Positions 54,701 through 63,668 of a DNA stretch of 64,000 nucleotides are shown here, piece after piece. The position numbers and the translations under genes were made by a program. Source of the stretch: Candidatus Angelobacter sp. Gp1-AA117. Its GTDB lineage: Bacteria; Acidobacteriota; Terriglobia; Terriglobales; Acidobacteriaceae. The stretch spans positions 1-64,000 of the forward strand of contig QHVI01000025.1 in NCBI GenBank assembly GCA_003223515.1. Reading direction: 5' to 3'. Numbering within the stretch: position 1 is the stretch's first letter; each line of letters opens with the position of its first letter. The notes below the pieces were generated by a model. That model was not told where the DNA came from and ran no database searches. It saw nothing but the letters and a program-made list of their open reading frames with translations.

Positions 54701-56403
54701 ATGGCGATCATGCGCGAGCCGCGCCGCGCCTTGAGCCGATTGTTCACACGATCGCGATAGAGATACGCGCCATAGCGTCCACGCTGGGCGGCAATGCCTT
54801 CAGAGAGCATGACCAGCAGGTCGTCATAGTCTTTGCGGCTCAGCTCGCGGTATTGATAAGCGCGGGTGACAGTAGCAAATAGCTCATCCTCATCCCACTC
54901 TTCCGCAGAGCACATGGCGACCATCTGCTGCGCCAAAACATCAAGTGGAGCATCAGGGATGATCAGGCGATCAAGTTCACCCTGATGGATGGAGCGCACC
55001 AGCGCTGCACATTCAATCAGTTCATCGCGAGTGCCGGGAAAGAAGCGTCCTTTGGGGATGGCTCCGCGCCAGTGTCCGGCACGGCCTACGCGCTGCAAGG
55101 CCCCGGCTATGGAGCGGGGCGAGCCGATGTGGCAGACAAGATCGACATGGCCGATATCAATGCCCAACTCCAGGGATGCAGTGGCAACCAGTACCTTGAT
55201 CTCATTGTTCTTGAGCTTGCGTTCGGCCTCGAGGCGCAGCTTGCGCGCCAGACTGCCATGATGGGCAGCCACTGCATCTTCACCAAGGCGCTCGGCAAGA
55301 TTGAAAGCTACGCGCTCGGCCAGCCGGCGGGTGTTGACGAACACCAGCGTGGAGCGGTGCTGCTGCACCAACTGGCAGATGCGGTCATAAATCTCATCCC
55401 ACATCTCATGCGAGGTCACTGGGCCAAGCTCCATTCCAGGAACTTCGAGGGCGATGTCCAGGGTGCGCTTGTGGCCCACGTGGACGATCACAGGATCGGG
55501 TCGTCCGCTGCCGGTAAGAAAATGCGCGATGGTTTCGATCGGCTTTTGGGTGGCAGAAAGGCCGATGCGGCGGATGCAGGAAGACTGGTGTGGCACAGCC
55601 GCCCCCGGCTGTGCGGATTGCTCTGCGATATCAGCGGCTTTCAGCGCAGCCGAGGGCACCTCCACCCCGCCACGCGCAACATCGGCGCACGTCGGGGATC
55701 CCGGCGGCTGCGGTCCATGAAGATCATCGCGCACAGCCGGGGGCGGCTGTGCCACACGGTCTTTTCTTAGTTTCTCCAGCCTCTCCAGAGAAAGAGTCAG
55801 ATGTGCCCCGCGCTTGTCATCGGCTACGGCATGAATTTCATCCACGATCACGGTCTGCACATCGCGCAGGATGTTTCGGCTTTTCTCCGCTGTGAGCAGG
55901 ATGTAGAGCGATTCCGGCGTAGTCACCAGGATGTGTGGCGGACGCTTGAGCATCTTCTGGCGCTCGTGCATGAGCGTGTCGCCAGTGCGGACGGCCACCC
56001 GGATCTCCGGCATGAGCAGGCCCTTTTCTCCCGCCAGCGCAGTGATCTCAGCCAGAGGCGCTTCGAGGTTCTTCTGAATGTCATTGCCAAGCGCCTTCAG
56101 GGGCGAGATATAGAGAATCTCGGTGCGGTCGTAGAGACCGCCGCTCAGTGCCTTGCGCACCAGGGCATCAATGCAGGTCAGAAATGCCGCCAGCGTCTTG
56201 CCTGATCCGGTAGGAGCGGAGATCAGGGTGGTGCGTCCGGCAAGAATATGCGGCCAGCCCTGCTCCTGAGGCTCTGTGGGCGTACTGAATTTGCGGACAA
56301 ACCACTCCTGCACAATGGGATGAGCCCACTGAAGGGATACAGGCGCCTGAACTGAAACCGGCATTCTGCTTATTGTACTGGATTTTCGTAAAACTTTCGC
56401 CAT
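51790..56403 (-). CDS. Lhr-family ATP-dependent helicase, with inserted repeats
   Basis: The 1537-residue helicase has motif I SAPTGSGKT near 62-70, motif II VIVDEIHAV near 186, motif III GLSATQKP near 281, motif VI LQRVGRAGHW and a long C-terminal winged-helix/Lhr region. This matches Lhr superfamily 2 helicases that unwind DNA or RNA:DNA hybrids in repair. Unusually, two inserted stretches (about 216-276 and 1031-1056), both containing AQPGAAVPHxSSC, interrupt the reading frame without breaking it; they come from palindromic elements. The first sits between motifs II and III. ATG at 56403 or at 56364; no Shine-Dalgarno site decides. Confidence 0.92.
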   Translation of the reverse strand: MAKVLRKSSTISRMPVSVQAPVSLQWAHPIVQEWFVRKFSTPTEPQEQGWPHILAGRTTLISAPTGSGKTLAAFLTCIDALVRKALSGGLYDRTEILYISPLKALGNDIQKNLEAPLAEITALAGEKGLLMPEIRVAVRTGDTLMHERQKMLKRPPHILVTTPESLYILLTAEKSRNILRDVQTVIVDEIHAVADDKRGAHLTLSLERLEKLRKDRVAQPPPAVRDDLHGPQPPGSPTCADVARGGVEVPSAALKAADIAEQSAQPGAAVPHQSSCIRRIGLSATQKPIETIAHFLTGSGRPDPVIVHVGHKRTLDIALEVPGMELGPVTSHEMWDEIYDRICQLVQQHRSTLVFVNTRRLAERVAFNLAERLGEDAVAAHHGSLARKLRLEAERKLKNNEIKVLVATASLELGIDIGHVDLVCHIGSPRSIAGALQRVGRAGHWRGAIPKGRFFPGTRDELIECAALVRSIHQGELDRLIIPDAPLDVLAQQMVAMCSAEEWDEDELFATVTRAYQYRELSRKDYDDLLVMLSEGIAAQRGRYGAYLYRDRVNNRLKARRGSRMIAIMNGGAIPETALYTVVAEPEGVVVGTLHEDFAVESLKGDIVLLGNTSWRIRRIESAGRVLVEDAHGAAPSIPFWLGEAPGRTQELSQQIGELRQNISDLTPNTVPGFINQKSAEVLHAVEWLKQECGLDDSGAEQAIEYVITGRTVLGTVPTMKRIIAERFFDEGGGMQLVIHAPFGARINKAWGLALRKRFCVSFNFELQASATDNGLNIALAEQHSFPLADVFRFLHENTVKEVLQQAALLSPVFETRWRWDANRSLALLRYWGGKKIPLQVQRTRGADLLASVFPEVAQCQENADGPIKIPDHPLIREVMKDIFHEALDLDGLKQVLRQIYSGEIECVAVDTPIPSVFSHEILNAQPYAYLDDAPLEERRARAVEMRRVLPDAVLNEVGALDPAAIAEVRADAWPDVRDADELADVLHTFVAMPESFLTSTTETRSNGDWERFFEQLKESRRAGKAFIPNDPHVARPPSAVIPEDPSAQPGAAVPHDSSCFWVTAEKAKTFRAVYQQARFETELPEVPGEAPSYDDAITALVTGWLMHLGPTTASRLAEILHLPVKEIDKTLLRIEASGLILRGNFEKTGSDETQWSERRLLARIHRLTLGSLRKQIEPVTAAVFMRWLFRWQHVAHGSQVRDERGAMEVLRQLQGFEIPASAWERQVLGHRVSNYDPKFLDQLCLTGAVGWGRLSPHPALLLSSGEDSSGPTRRVVPTSVAPITFFVRDDAEWMALPNIRAAHTEMEEQARGLSPGAREVLAFLRSRGASFFADVVRSTGKLKAEVETALWELVAAGLVTADGFDNLRALIDPKRRAGQGAGKSSRPRHSAGRWSLLYPLESNDPQQAIESVCRMLLARYGVVFRELLARESNLPRWRDLLIAFRRLEDRGEIRGGRFISGFIGEQFALPIAVESLRAMKSAPPTGEIITISAADPLNLAGIVVPGERVPAISGKTVSFKDGVVVEMPTIQLAISQ
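53238..53304. repeat. Palindromic element in the Lhr gene, short form
   Basis: 24-base arms GTGGCACAGCCGCCCCCGGC TGTG (53238-53261) and CACAGCCGAGGGCGGCCGTG CCAC (53281-53304) are inverted copies with two mismatches around a 19-base centre. The left arm is itself partly palindromic (CAGCCGCCCCCGGCTG). The element is read in frame as part of the helicase. Confidence 0.88.
55588..55757. repeat. Palindromic element in the Lhr gene, long form
   Basis: Perfect 28-base arms, left at 55588-55615 and right at 55730-55757, begin GTGTGGCACAGCCGCC and end in the inverted copy. The centre of 114 bases includes further GCCGAGGGC pieces. Same family as the element at 53238, with a longer centre. It encodes about 57 residues of the helicase in frame. 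Confidence 0.9.
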
Positions 56404-56686
56404 CCCATGCAGGGTAATCGCATGAAAGATTTCTAACCCTTAAAAACGATGCCGCCCTCTTCTGTCATCCTCCAAAAAATGGGGGTAACACCCGTAATAG
56501 CGTTACAACCCGCGTCAACATTGGCGATTTCTGTTACGGCAGGTTACGGCGTTACGGCTGCAGCGTTTAGAAAATGCTGTAACAAAGGGAGTGAAGTCCC
56601 TGAGCATGCGACATCTCCACTTAAATGAACGGCAAACCATACAGCACTATATTAACACTATTACTATATAATTGTCAAGAAAATAT
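56404..56686. other. Intergenic region
   Basis: No gene seen. GTTACGGC is repeated three times near 56532-56560 (TTACGGCAGG, TTACGGCGTTACGGC) and an A/T-rich stretch follows at 56635-56690. It may hold the promoter of the helicase and the end of the solute-binding gene. Confidence 0.4.
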
Positions 56687-57918
56687 TCAATTCCGGGTAG
56701 TGGGGGCTTGCAGCGAAGCGTTGTGGCACTCCGGAGGGTCCTCGCAGGCGGAGATCAGGCTGGTGGTGCACTCTTTGAGTTTCGAATCCAGCTTGTCAAC
56801 GGCCATCTTCGTGTCCATATTCTCAACAACCACCTTGCTCAGGTACTTTCCCAATATGCACTCTATTTCTCTCCAGCGTGGAGTCCGGGGCCGGGGCCGA
56901 GCGCGCTCCAGCGAGTCAAGCTGATACTTGAAAGAACTCTCATATTTATCAAGCTGGTCATACACAGATTGCTTCCTTAAATCGGGATATTGGCCGGCGA
57001 TATCTGCAGGATTTTTCAGTGCAGATCGGAAGATCCTTGCGGGCGCAAGTTTTCAATCATCATGGCCCACGCCGACCATACAATAGCCATGCTCGCCTTT
57101 TCCTTGAGCATATAAGCGGCAAGATCGAAATCGTCAACGCTGGTGCTGCCATTCTGACCGCCTGCCAGAGCATAGAGATCATCGAGCGCAACTTTACCCT
57201 TGCTGCCCAAAGAGAGAGCCTGGGTGGCGGATGCTTGCGGGAGAGTTTCCGGGAATACGCTGGGATCGTGGCTCCAGAGCAAGGAGACGAAATCAGTCAC
57301 AATCGAATTTCCCGGTCCAATCCTGCCCACATACGGCCGTGTGTCATGAGTTCCCGGTTGGTTCCTTTGCTTCTTGACGAACTCCACCACAGCATCCCAA
57401 GTCATGGGCGCCATCTCGGGCTTGGGAAAGGCTGCTTTGCGATAGCAAAACAGTTGCGAGTTTCCAACGAAAGGAACTCCATAGTACTCTGAGGGACAGT
57501 TTGTGCCTGGGCAATATTTTGCTACCCGCAAAGTGGGGCCAGGAAAATCATCAACATCGCTGATAGTCAACGTCTCCAGACGGCTCTTATCGTTATCATT
57601 CACCTTCCCTGTCAGAGCAGGCAGCCATGGATCATCCACCATAATCACGTCAAATGCCGGCGTGAGATCATCCCTCTGATTGCGAAGCTGCGCCATTTCT
57701 TTGTCGTATAAGTCATCATAGGAAAATTCCAGCACCTGGACTTCAATCTTGTGAGCAGTGCTGAAACGTTTCGCAATCTCACGCAGCGCATCGCCTTCAA
57801 TGCTTTCATGGATAGCGATGGTAAGCCTGCGCGGCCTTCCCCCAGCAAAATAAGCCCACAGGACACCTGCGGTGAATACGCCGGCAAGTATCCAGCCCCA
57901 TTTTGGATTCAACTTCAT
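56687..57918 (-). pseudogene. Extracellular solute-binding protein, disrupted
   Basis: The frame from 57918 gives a 300-residue product with a membrane anchor (WGWILAGVFTAGVLWAYFAG), RLTIAIHESIEGDALREIAK, FSTAHKIEVQVLEFSYDDLY, FDVIMVDDPWLPAL and EYYGVPFVGNSQLFCYRKAAF, a type 1 ABC sugar-binding lipoprotein-like plan. It stops at 57016. The downstream frame (to 56687) encodes FRSALKNPADIAGQYPDLRK and later RARPRPRTPRWREIECILG, a typical C-terminus of these proteins, in another frame. Usual length is over 400 residues; the missing middle implies a deletion and frameshift near 57020. Confidence 0.75.
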
Positions 57919-60900
57919 GCTCCGGCCGAATCTCCTTTGGCTGATGAGGATTTACCGCCCCCGATTTGCGACAAAAGCCTGGCGGCAGGCAGGATCGCGC
58001 TCACTCCGGTTGTAATATATCCAAGAATTTCATGCTGGTTGAAGAACAATACTGCGGCCACCATTCCGATGAGAAGGACGTAGAACATGATGCGCAGGCC
58101 ATCCCATAATCCGGTAGTGTCTTTCAATTCAAGCGAACGCTGCTCGCGGCGGCTTATGGTGCGAAGAAGATAATGGCGGAAATGCGCAAAAGTCAGAATG
58201 AAGTTAGGATCGCGCTTGATCAGCCCTCGCTTATACAAACGGAGCAGGGCTGAAAAATTCTTGTGGTTGGCCCAGCCATCTTTGGCGATGCCATAAAGCG
58301 CCACTTTTTCGTCCCATGCACAGCTTGTCCATAGGAAGTGATAGCAGGAATCGGTGTGCCTGATTATTTCTCCCTCCACCCGCATGGTTTTGAAATGTCC
58401 CAAAACCCTTTCGGCGCGCTCGAGATCCCGGCTGGAAGTTTCCAATGCCGGATCCATATCGTCCGCGACAGTACCAGGGCGGTAGTGAGGATCGACAGTC
58501 GAAACGATAATGATCTTCTTACCCTGGCTCAGCAGATCCTCAAGCAATTCCAGCACCCATTTGGAGATGACACCTTCGCTCATTGCGGTTTCAAAATGAT
58601 CCAGAACAATTGATCCCGGTCCTCCAGCATTGAGTTTCTGTCTTGCGATCAGCCGGCCGCTGGTCAAGTCGACATAGACTGCCTTCCCGGCATGGGTGAG
58701 CTTTGTCAATTTATCGGTTTTACCGGAGCACGGAAAAGTGAGCAGAATGAGATTAGATCGATCACTCGGAGGCGCGTCTCCACCTGAACTCTCCTGCAGA
58801 GCAGCCTCAAGCGAAATTTCCGGATAAGGCTCTCCAAGGTCAGCAAACTTTTTGCTGAGCAGAAACATCCGGCGCAGGGTAGACCATACAGAGACAAGCA
58901 TCAGACCGAGAATCGCAACGATAAAGATGCCTGTTGCCTGCATAAATTCACCCGCTTTCAGCATGGCCAAGTCGTATGCGAGGCTTTGGGTCAGAAAGCC
59001 GGAATCGTTCGCATACAACCGGGCCAGCGCCTGCCGTGAAGAGGACTCGGTGGCCGGAGCGGAAGAGCGCTGGATACGGATGCGATGAACACCTTCCGGG
59101 GTCCATTCCCATCTCGAATTGGAGGACTTCTGGCTTAGTTCGCGAGTTACGGAGTCGGCGCGGGGCATGAGCGTGGCTGCCAGTTTTACCAGGAAATCAG
59201 GCTGCTCCGGCGGCGCACTACCCGGCTTGCCGTCGTTGACAAGGGGTATACGCACCGGAGATTCAGGCTCAAAGAGCTGTCCCCGTCTTTGATCACTGAA
59301 TACACTTCCATATACATCCAGGTCCTGCTCTTCCAACCGCCGCCGGATGAACAGCCATCGGGCGAGATCGGCGCTGCAGGTTTCCTGCTCCACCTCCGAG
59401 AATTTCACCTGGCAATATCTTCTGACCACGCGGTTTTCACGTTTTTCCAGGGCGCTCATCACCAGTAACTGTTCACGTTGTGTGGCTACAGTTTCTTCAT
59501 AGTCGTGCGCTGCCTTGAAAGCGGCAATGCAGGACGGCACGGACATCAGCACCAGCACACAAAAATGGGCCATGCTGAATGCAACTGCCAGCAAGAGATT
59601 GTCTCGTTCCCGGAACCTCCGCCTGGCCCAACTGCCGATCCTGGTGCTGATTGCATCTTGGGCAAGAAGGAAGAAAGCTCCACAAATCAGAACTAGAGGC
59701 GAAAACGCTTCCCATGGTCCTAGAACAGCCAACCGCACAAAAAAGTAAACCAGCACACATGCGATAGTAGAGATCGAAGCCCACATGATCGGCCGGGAGC
59801 GCCCGGAGAGTTTGAGCAATACCAGAAACATGGACGCAAAGGGGATAACCAGCCCGTAAATCAGTGACTCGGAAGGATCGGAATCGAAGATGACCCAGCA
59901 ACACAGAGCTGTGATTGCAACGATGGTGAAAAAAATATGGATATAGCAGCCAATATTTTTTTTATCAGGCCAGAAAACAAGAGGATGTTTCCAGAGGCTC
60001 AACAGCAGCAGCACTGCAGCCGTACAAACAATGACCCAGATGAAATAAATAGCGGCAAGAGCGGAAAACAACACCATTGTTTCCACGCGCTGGGCGGCAA
60101 GAATTTCGAGATTCGAAAACGTAATCAGGTACCAGCCGGAATGCTGAACGCTGGTCATTGGGGTCACGAACATGCGGTGTTGATCCCCCAGGTAACTCAC
60201 ATCCAGTGTTCGCGCATGGGCGGCAGTTACCGCCGTCCTTAACTCCTGCCCCTTCGTTTCATCGAAGAAGTTTTCCCGCCCATTGCGCGCCGTATCGGAA
60301 TGGAACAGGACCTTTCCGGAAGCATCGACTACAGCAAACCCATAATCCGCAGGCAGCACGGGCCGGATCAGGCTCAGCATGGGAATCGTCATGAGCGAGA
60401 CCCGCAGTACAGAATGCTCGCCTGCAAGTTCCCTGGGGACAGGTTGCGTGATGACCGCCAAATATTCGCTGGTCAACCTGGAGTAGATAGGATCAACCCG
60501 AAAGCGGAAACCAGATGGCCCTTCGGAACTCAGTTGCCATAATTCATTTTTCATCACTCCTTCGAAGTATGACTTGCCGCATACCCTGAGCCCCGGCGGC
60601 AGGGTTTGATCGATGGTCCATTTCACCTGCTCCGATCCATTGCTGTCATAGGCGAATATCCTGAGGAAATATGGATACTCGGCAAGCCGGAGCTTATTGT
60701 TGGTCAACAAATCCGACATTGGATTTGGAGTCGTAAAAGGCTGGACCGTCGTACATGGACGCGGGGAATCTTCATGTACTTTGCTGCTGAATTCAGGACT
60801 CTTCATCACCGCGTCCATCACCAGCAAGGCTTTTTTTACTTCCGTGCCAAAGTTGCTGTCGAGTTTCTTCGCCAGATCCTTGAGGTTCTGGTCCGTTTCA

Positions 60901-61973
60901 GGATTACTGAAAACGTAACGCGTGTGAATCACCAGCACCATCATCAAAATCAGAGTTGCTGTGGTTGAAGCTGCATACAGGATGGCCGCATACTTTGGAA
61001 TGTGCTCGGTCTTGCGCATGGTTGCGAATTTAAGCACCGGCCATGCGGCAACAATCACCAATATCATGGTGAGAATCAGGGTTGTGAGTGCTACCCCTGG
61101 CACCGAGCGAGTTTCTCCCCGGAATTCCGTCTGTCTCATCAACCCGCAGAGAACCAGGCGCATGTTCTCTCTGGTCTCGTCCTGCCCGCGCGCTGCGTCT
61201 GAATTCCCTTCCTCAAGCGTTAATAAGATAGGCACAAGGTAGGCGCGATAGTCGGTCCCGGCCATGGTCACTTGTGCCAGGTTGCTCGATTCCGTCATCG
61301 CTGCATAAGCCCGAGAACGCGCTCCTTCGGCCTCTGTTTTGGCCGGCTCGGCGGTTTCCCTCGAAGCACTCTCTTTTTTTGTCGATGTATTGTCCTTTTT
61401 CTCACTGTCAGATCCGGACTTGCTTTTCCTGGAGTCTGCCGGCAAGGCTGTCAGGATTGAGGAGAGGTCAGTGGCGACAACTCCCGATCTTTGCGTCTGG
61501 TATAACACCGCACCATTGGCATCGGTGAGGAAGACGTCATCGAAGAGTTCATTGGGCGCTTCATTCAGCAATGGTTCCAGGGCTATGCTCAGACGAAAAT
61601 TGGCTCTCAGCCTGCCATGGGAAAGCTGCAGATAAGATCCATCATCTTGAAAGATCACTTTGGAGGGACTGGACGGCACATCCAATTTGAGATTAGGCAC
61701 CTGGGCAGAGAGAAAATCCCGAACTTCGTGGATTATCGCGCCCTTCGAATCCCTGTTCTGGTCCGCGACGTGGAGTACTTCACCGTAGTTACTGACCAGG
61801 TCGCGTAGCTGTCCTGAAGTCGAGGCCAACGCCCGAAAAGCCCGCAGGTTAACTGAGGATTCCTGTCGCGAGATGATGAGGAAGTAATAGAAGAAGAACG
61901 CGCCCAGAAGAATCAGGACGGCGGCAAAAGGCAAAAGAAACCGAAATGAAAGAAACAATGGCTTCTTGAGCAT
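57915..61973 (-). CDS. Large multi-domain membrane protein with cache-like and NTPase regions
   Basis: The 1352-residue protein has an N-terminal helix (FRFLLPFAAVLILLGAFFFYYF), an extracytoplasmic part, further helices, a second sensor-like part with YFEGVMKNELWQLSSEGPSG and DYGFAVVDASGKVLFHSD (double-cache type), a central block of about eight helices, another periplasmic stretch, then a cytosolic NTPase-like domain: LILLTFPCSGKTDKL near 1081 and GSIVLDHFETAMSEG near 1122, then two final helices. The P-loop is FPCSGKT, an unusual form of GxxxxGKT. It overlaps the solute-binding gene start by 4 bases, so a sensor that reads a ligand through the binding protein is plausible. Not a known family to me. 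Confidence 0.65.
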   Translation of the reverse strand: MLKKPLFLSFRFLLPFAAVLILLGAFFFYYFLIISRQESSVNLRAFRALASTSGQLRDLVSNYGEVLHVADQNRDSKGAIIHEVRDFLSAQVPNLKLDVPSSPSKVIFQDDGSYLQLSHGRLRANFRLSIALEPLLNEAPNELFDDVFLTDANGAVLYQTQRSGVVATDLSSILTALPADSRKSKSGSDSEKKDNTSTKKESASRETAEPAKTEAEGARSRAYAAMTESSNLAQVTMAGTDYRAYLVPILLTLEEGNSDAARGQDETRENMRLVLCGLMRQTEFRGETRSVPGVALTTLILTMILVIVAAWPVLKFATMRKTEHIPKYAAILYAASTTATLILMMVLVIHTRYVFSNPETDQNLKDLAKKLDSNFGTEVKKALLVMDAVMKSPEFSSKVHEDSPRPCTTVQPFTTPNPMSDLLTNNKLRLAEYPYFLRIFAYDSNGSEQVKWTIDQTLPPGLRVCGKSYFEGVMKNELWQLSSEGPSGFRFRVDPIYSRLTSEYLAVITQPVPRELAGEHSVLRVSLMTIPMLSLIRPVLPADYGFAVVDASGKVLFHSDTARNGRENFFDETKGQELRTAVTAAHARTLDVSYLGDQHRMFVTPMTSVQHSGWYLITFSNLEILAAQRVETMVLFSALAAIYFIWVIVCTAAVLLLLSLWKHPLVFWPDKKNIGCYIHIFFTIVAITALCCWVIFDSDPSESLIYGLVIPFASMFLVLLKLSGRSRPIMWASISTIACVLVYFFVRLAVLGPWEAFSPLVLICGAFFLLAQDAISTRIGSWARRRFRERDNLLLAVAFSMAHFCVLVLMSVPSCIAAFKAAHDYEETVATQREQLLVMSALEKRENRVVRRYCQVKFSEVEQETCSADLARWLFIRRRLEEQDLDVYGSVFSDQRRGQLFEPESPVRIPLVNDGKPGSAPPEQPDFLVKLAATLMPRADSVTRELSQKSSNSRWEWTPEGVHRIRIQRSSAPATESSSRQALARLYANDSGFLTQSLAYDLAMLKAGEFMQATGIFIVAILGLMLVSVWSTLRRMFLLSKKFADLGEPYPEISLEAALQESSGGDAPPSDRSNLILLTFPCSGKTDKLTKLTHAGKAVYVDLTSGRLIARQKLNAGGPGSIVLDHFETAMSEGVISKWVLELLEDLLSQGKKIIIVSTVDPHYRPGTVADDMDPALETSSRDLERAERVLGHFKTMRVEGEIIRHTDSCYHFLWTSCAWDEKVALYGIAKDGWANHKNFSALLRLYKRGLIKRDPNFILTFAHFRHYLLRTISRREQRSLELKDTTGLWDGLRIMFYVLLIGMVAAVLFFNQHEILGYITTGVSAILPAARLLSQIGGGKSSSAKGDSAGA

Positions 61974-62091
61974 GGTTCAGTCGCAGCTTACGCGTTCATG
62001 ACACTGCTATAGGTAGTGCGCTGAAGATTAAGGCTGTTTCATATTTTTTGCAAATGTTTTGACAGGTTTTCTCTAGCTCCGTAGTAGAAAG

Positions 62092-63591
62092 CTACTTTGC
62101 CAATTCGTACAGATATTCCACATAGGACCGGGTCGCCCCGTCCATGCCCTGTATCTTCGGATTGCTCGACTCAATCACATAATACTCATTCGGAGAATGA
62201 GCACCGCCACCGTGTCCGAGGCCGAAGTGTCCTGCGGGCAGACGCAGCGGATCGCTTGTGAAGACATAGCCCGGCCATGATCCTGCCAGTCGCGGCATCA
62301 CGATGGGATCGATTCCCGCGCGCTTGTATACGGCATGTTCAGCGCGAATCAGCGCCGCATCCGCGGGAGTGGTGGTGGGGTCGTACCCACCGGTCATATT
62401 GACCTCGATATCGCTATAACCATGTTTGGCCAGATGAGCTTTGAGCGCGGCCAGAGCTTCAGCGGCAGTCATGTCCGGCACCAGCCGCATATCGATCTTG
62501 GCCACGGCGCGGTGCGGCAGGATGGTCTTGCCTCCGGGCCCGGTGTAGCCGCCCACCAGTCCTTCAATGTTGATGGTGGGCTGGGAGGTGAGCATCTCCA
62601 GCGACTCGCGGAAGCTGACGTCATGAATCCAGTGCTGTACCCCCATGCTCCTCTTGGTGGTCTCTTCATTCATGCGAGAGGCGGCCTCAGCAATCATCTG
62701 CTTTTCCGCTGCCGAGAGCGGACGGGCCTTGGCGGCGAAACCTTCGACAGCGGGTGTGTTGCCGTCGGCAGAGACCAAGGTGGCCAGCGCCTGAACCAGA
62801 TGCCAGGCCGGGCTATCTACCCGCGCTTTGTTGCTGGAGTGAATATCGAGTTTTGGGCCGCGTCCCCAGCGCTCACCACTGGAAACCAGTTCCAGTTCGA
62901 CCACGCCTTTTGCACCGAGGAAGGTTGTGACCTGTCCATCAAGGTCCTGAGACGGAAAAGGCATGAACACGCCGGTGCAGCGCTTCAGCGCCGCTGCTAT
63001 CTCTGTCTTGCGGACAACCTGCGGGAAATGCGGTGAACCGATTTCTTCTTCACCTTCGGCCACAAAGACAAGATTTACGGGCAGCTTCTTGCCTGCCCCG
63101 CGCATGGCGTGCAGAGCCGCCAGGAAAGTGGCCTCCGGGCCCTTCTGGTTGGTGGCCCCACGCCCGATCAGAACCTTTCCGAGACCTGGCTTATCGACGA
63201 TTGCGGCATCGAAGGGTGGCGACGACCACTCCGACGGATCGACCTGCTTCACGTCATACATGTAGTAAATCCCGACAGTGCGCGGCGCACCCACGTCGAA
63301 GGTGGCAAAGACGCCCGGATGCCCATCGGTGGGAACTTTGGTGACCTGCTGGAAGCCGGCGTCGCGCAGCATCTGCATCATCATGCTGCAGCCTTCTTCC
63401 ATGCCGCGATTCTCGGCGGCAATCGAGGGCTGGCGTATCCAGGCCTGCAGGCGCTGCAGAGCTTCATCATGGCGCTTCTCGATCTGCGCCCAGATGGGGT
63501 TGAAGTCGGGATCGTCAGCAAAGGCAAGCCGGGGCATTGCCGCAGCCGCCGCAGTCACCAAACTACCGCCAAGAAAGTCTCTACGATTCAT
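62092..63591 (-). CDS. M20-family peptidase-like protein, TAT-exported
   Basis: The 499-residue protein has a TAT signal (MNRRDFLGGSLVTAAAAAMP, RLAFA). Family blocks are IYYMYDVKQVDPSEWSSPPF, LIGRGATNQKGP, FVAEGEEEIGSPHF and GHGGGAHSPNEYYVIES. The canonical HxD metal ligands read MYD here (Met111, Asp113) and the bridging GRGAxDxKGP Asp is Asn148; Glu180-182 and the last His are kept. Metallodipeptidases of this family remove amino acids from peptides or amidated compounds. Binding of the second metal is doubtful in this protein. Confidence 0.85.
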   Translation of the reverse strand: MNRRDFLGGSLVTAAAAAMPRLAFADDPDFNPIWAQIEKRHDEALQRLQAWIRQPSIAAENRGMEEGCSMMMQMLRDAGFQQVTKVPTDGHPGVFATFDVGAPRTVGIYYMYDVKQVDPSEWSSPPFDAAIVDKPGLGKVLIGRGATNQKGPEATFLAALHAMRGAGKKLPVNLVFVAEGEEEIGSPHFPQVVRKTEIAAALKRCTGVFMPFPSQDLDGQVTTFLGAKGVVELELVSSGERWGRGPKLDIHSSNKARVDSPAWHLVQALATLVSADGNTPAVEGFAAKARPLSAAEKQMIAEAASRMNEETTKRSMGVQHWIHDVSFRESLEMLTSQPTINIEGLVGGYTGPGGKTILPHRAVAKIDMRLVPDMTAAEALAALKAHLAKHGYSDIEVNMTGGYDPTTTPADAALIRAEHAVYKRAGIDPIVMPRLAGSWPGYVFTSDPLRLPAGHFGLGHGGGAHSPNEYYVIESSNPKIQGMDGATRSYVEYLYELAK

Positions 63592-63668
63592 GGGCGGAGC
63601 ATAAAGGAAAGAGGAACAACTGTCCAGACTTTCGCGAAGAGGTTAGAATTACCGCAAATCCCAGTCAG

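Noticed and set aside
53080-54882. Long plus-strand frames (256 and 297 residues) opposite the Lhr helicase
   Set aside because: Antisense to a strongly supported helicase with intact motifs; long shadows are common opposite GC-rich genes.
57010-57030. Adapter contamination at AGATCGGAAGA
   Set aside because: Only 11 bases match, too few to call contamination; kept as a caution in the finding on the broken solute-binding gene.
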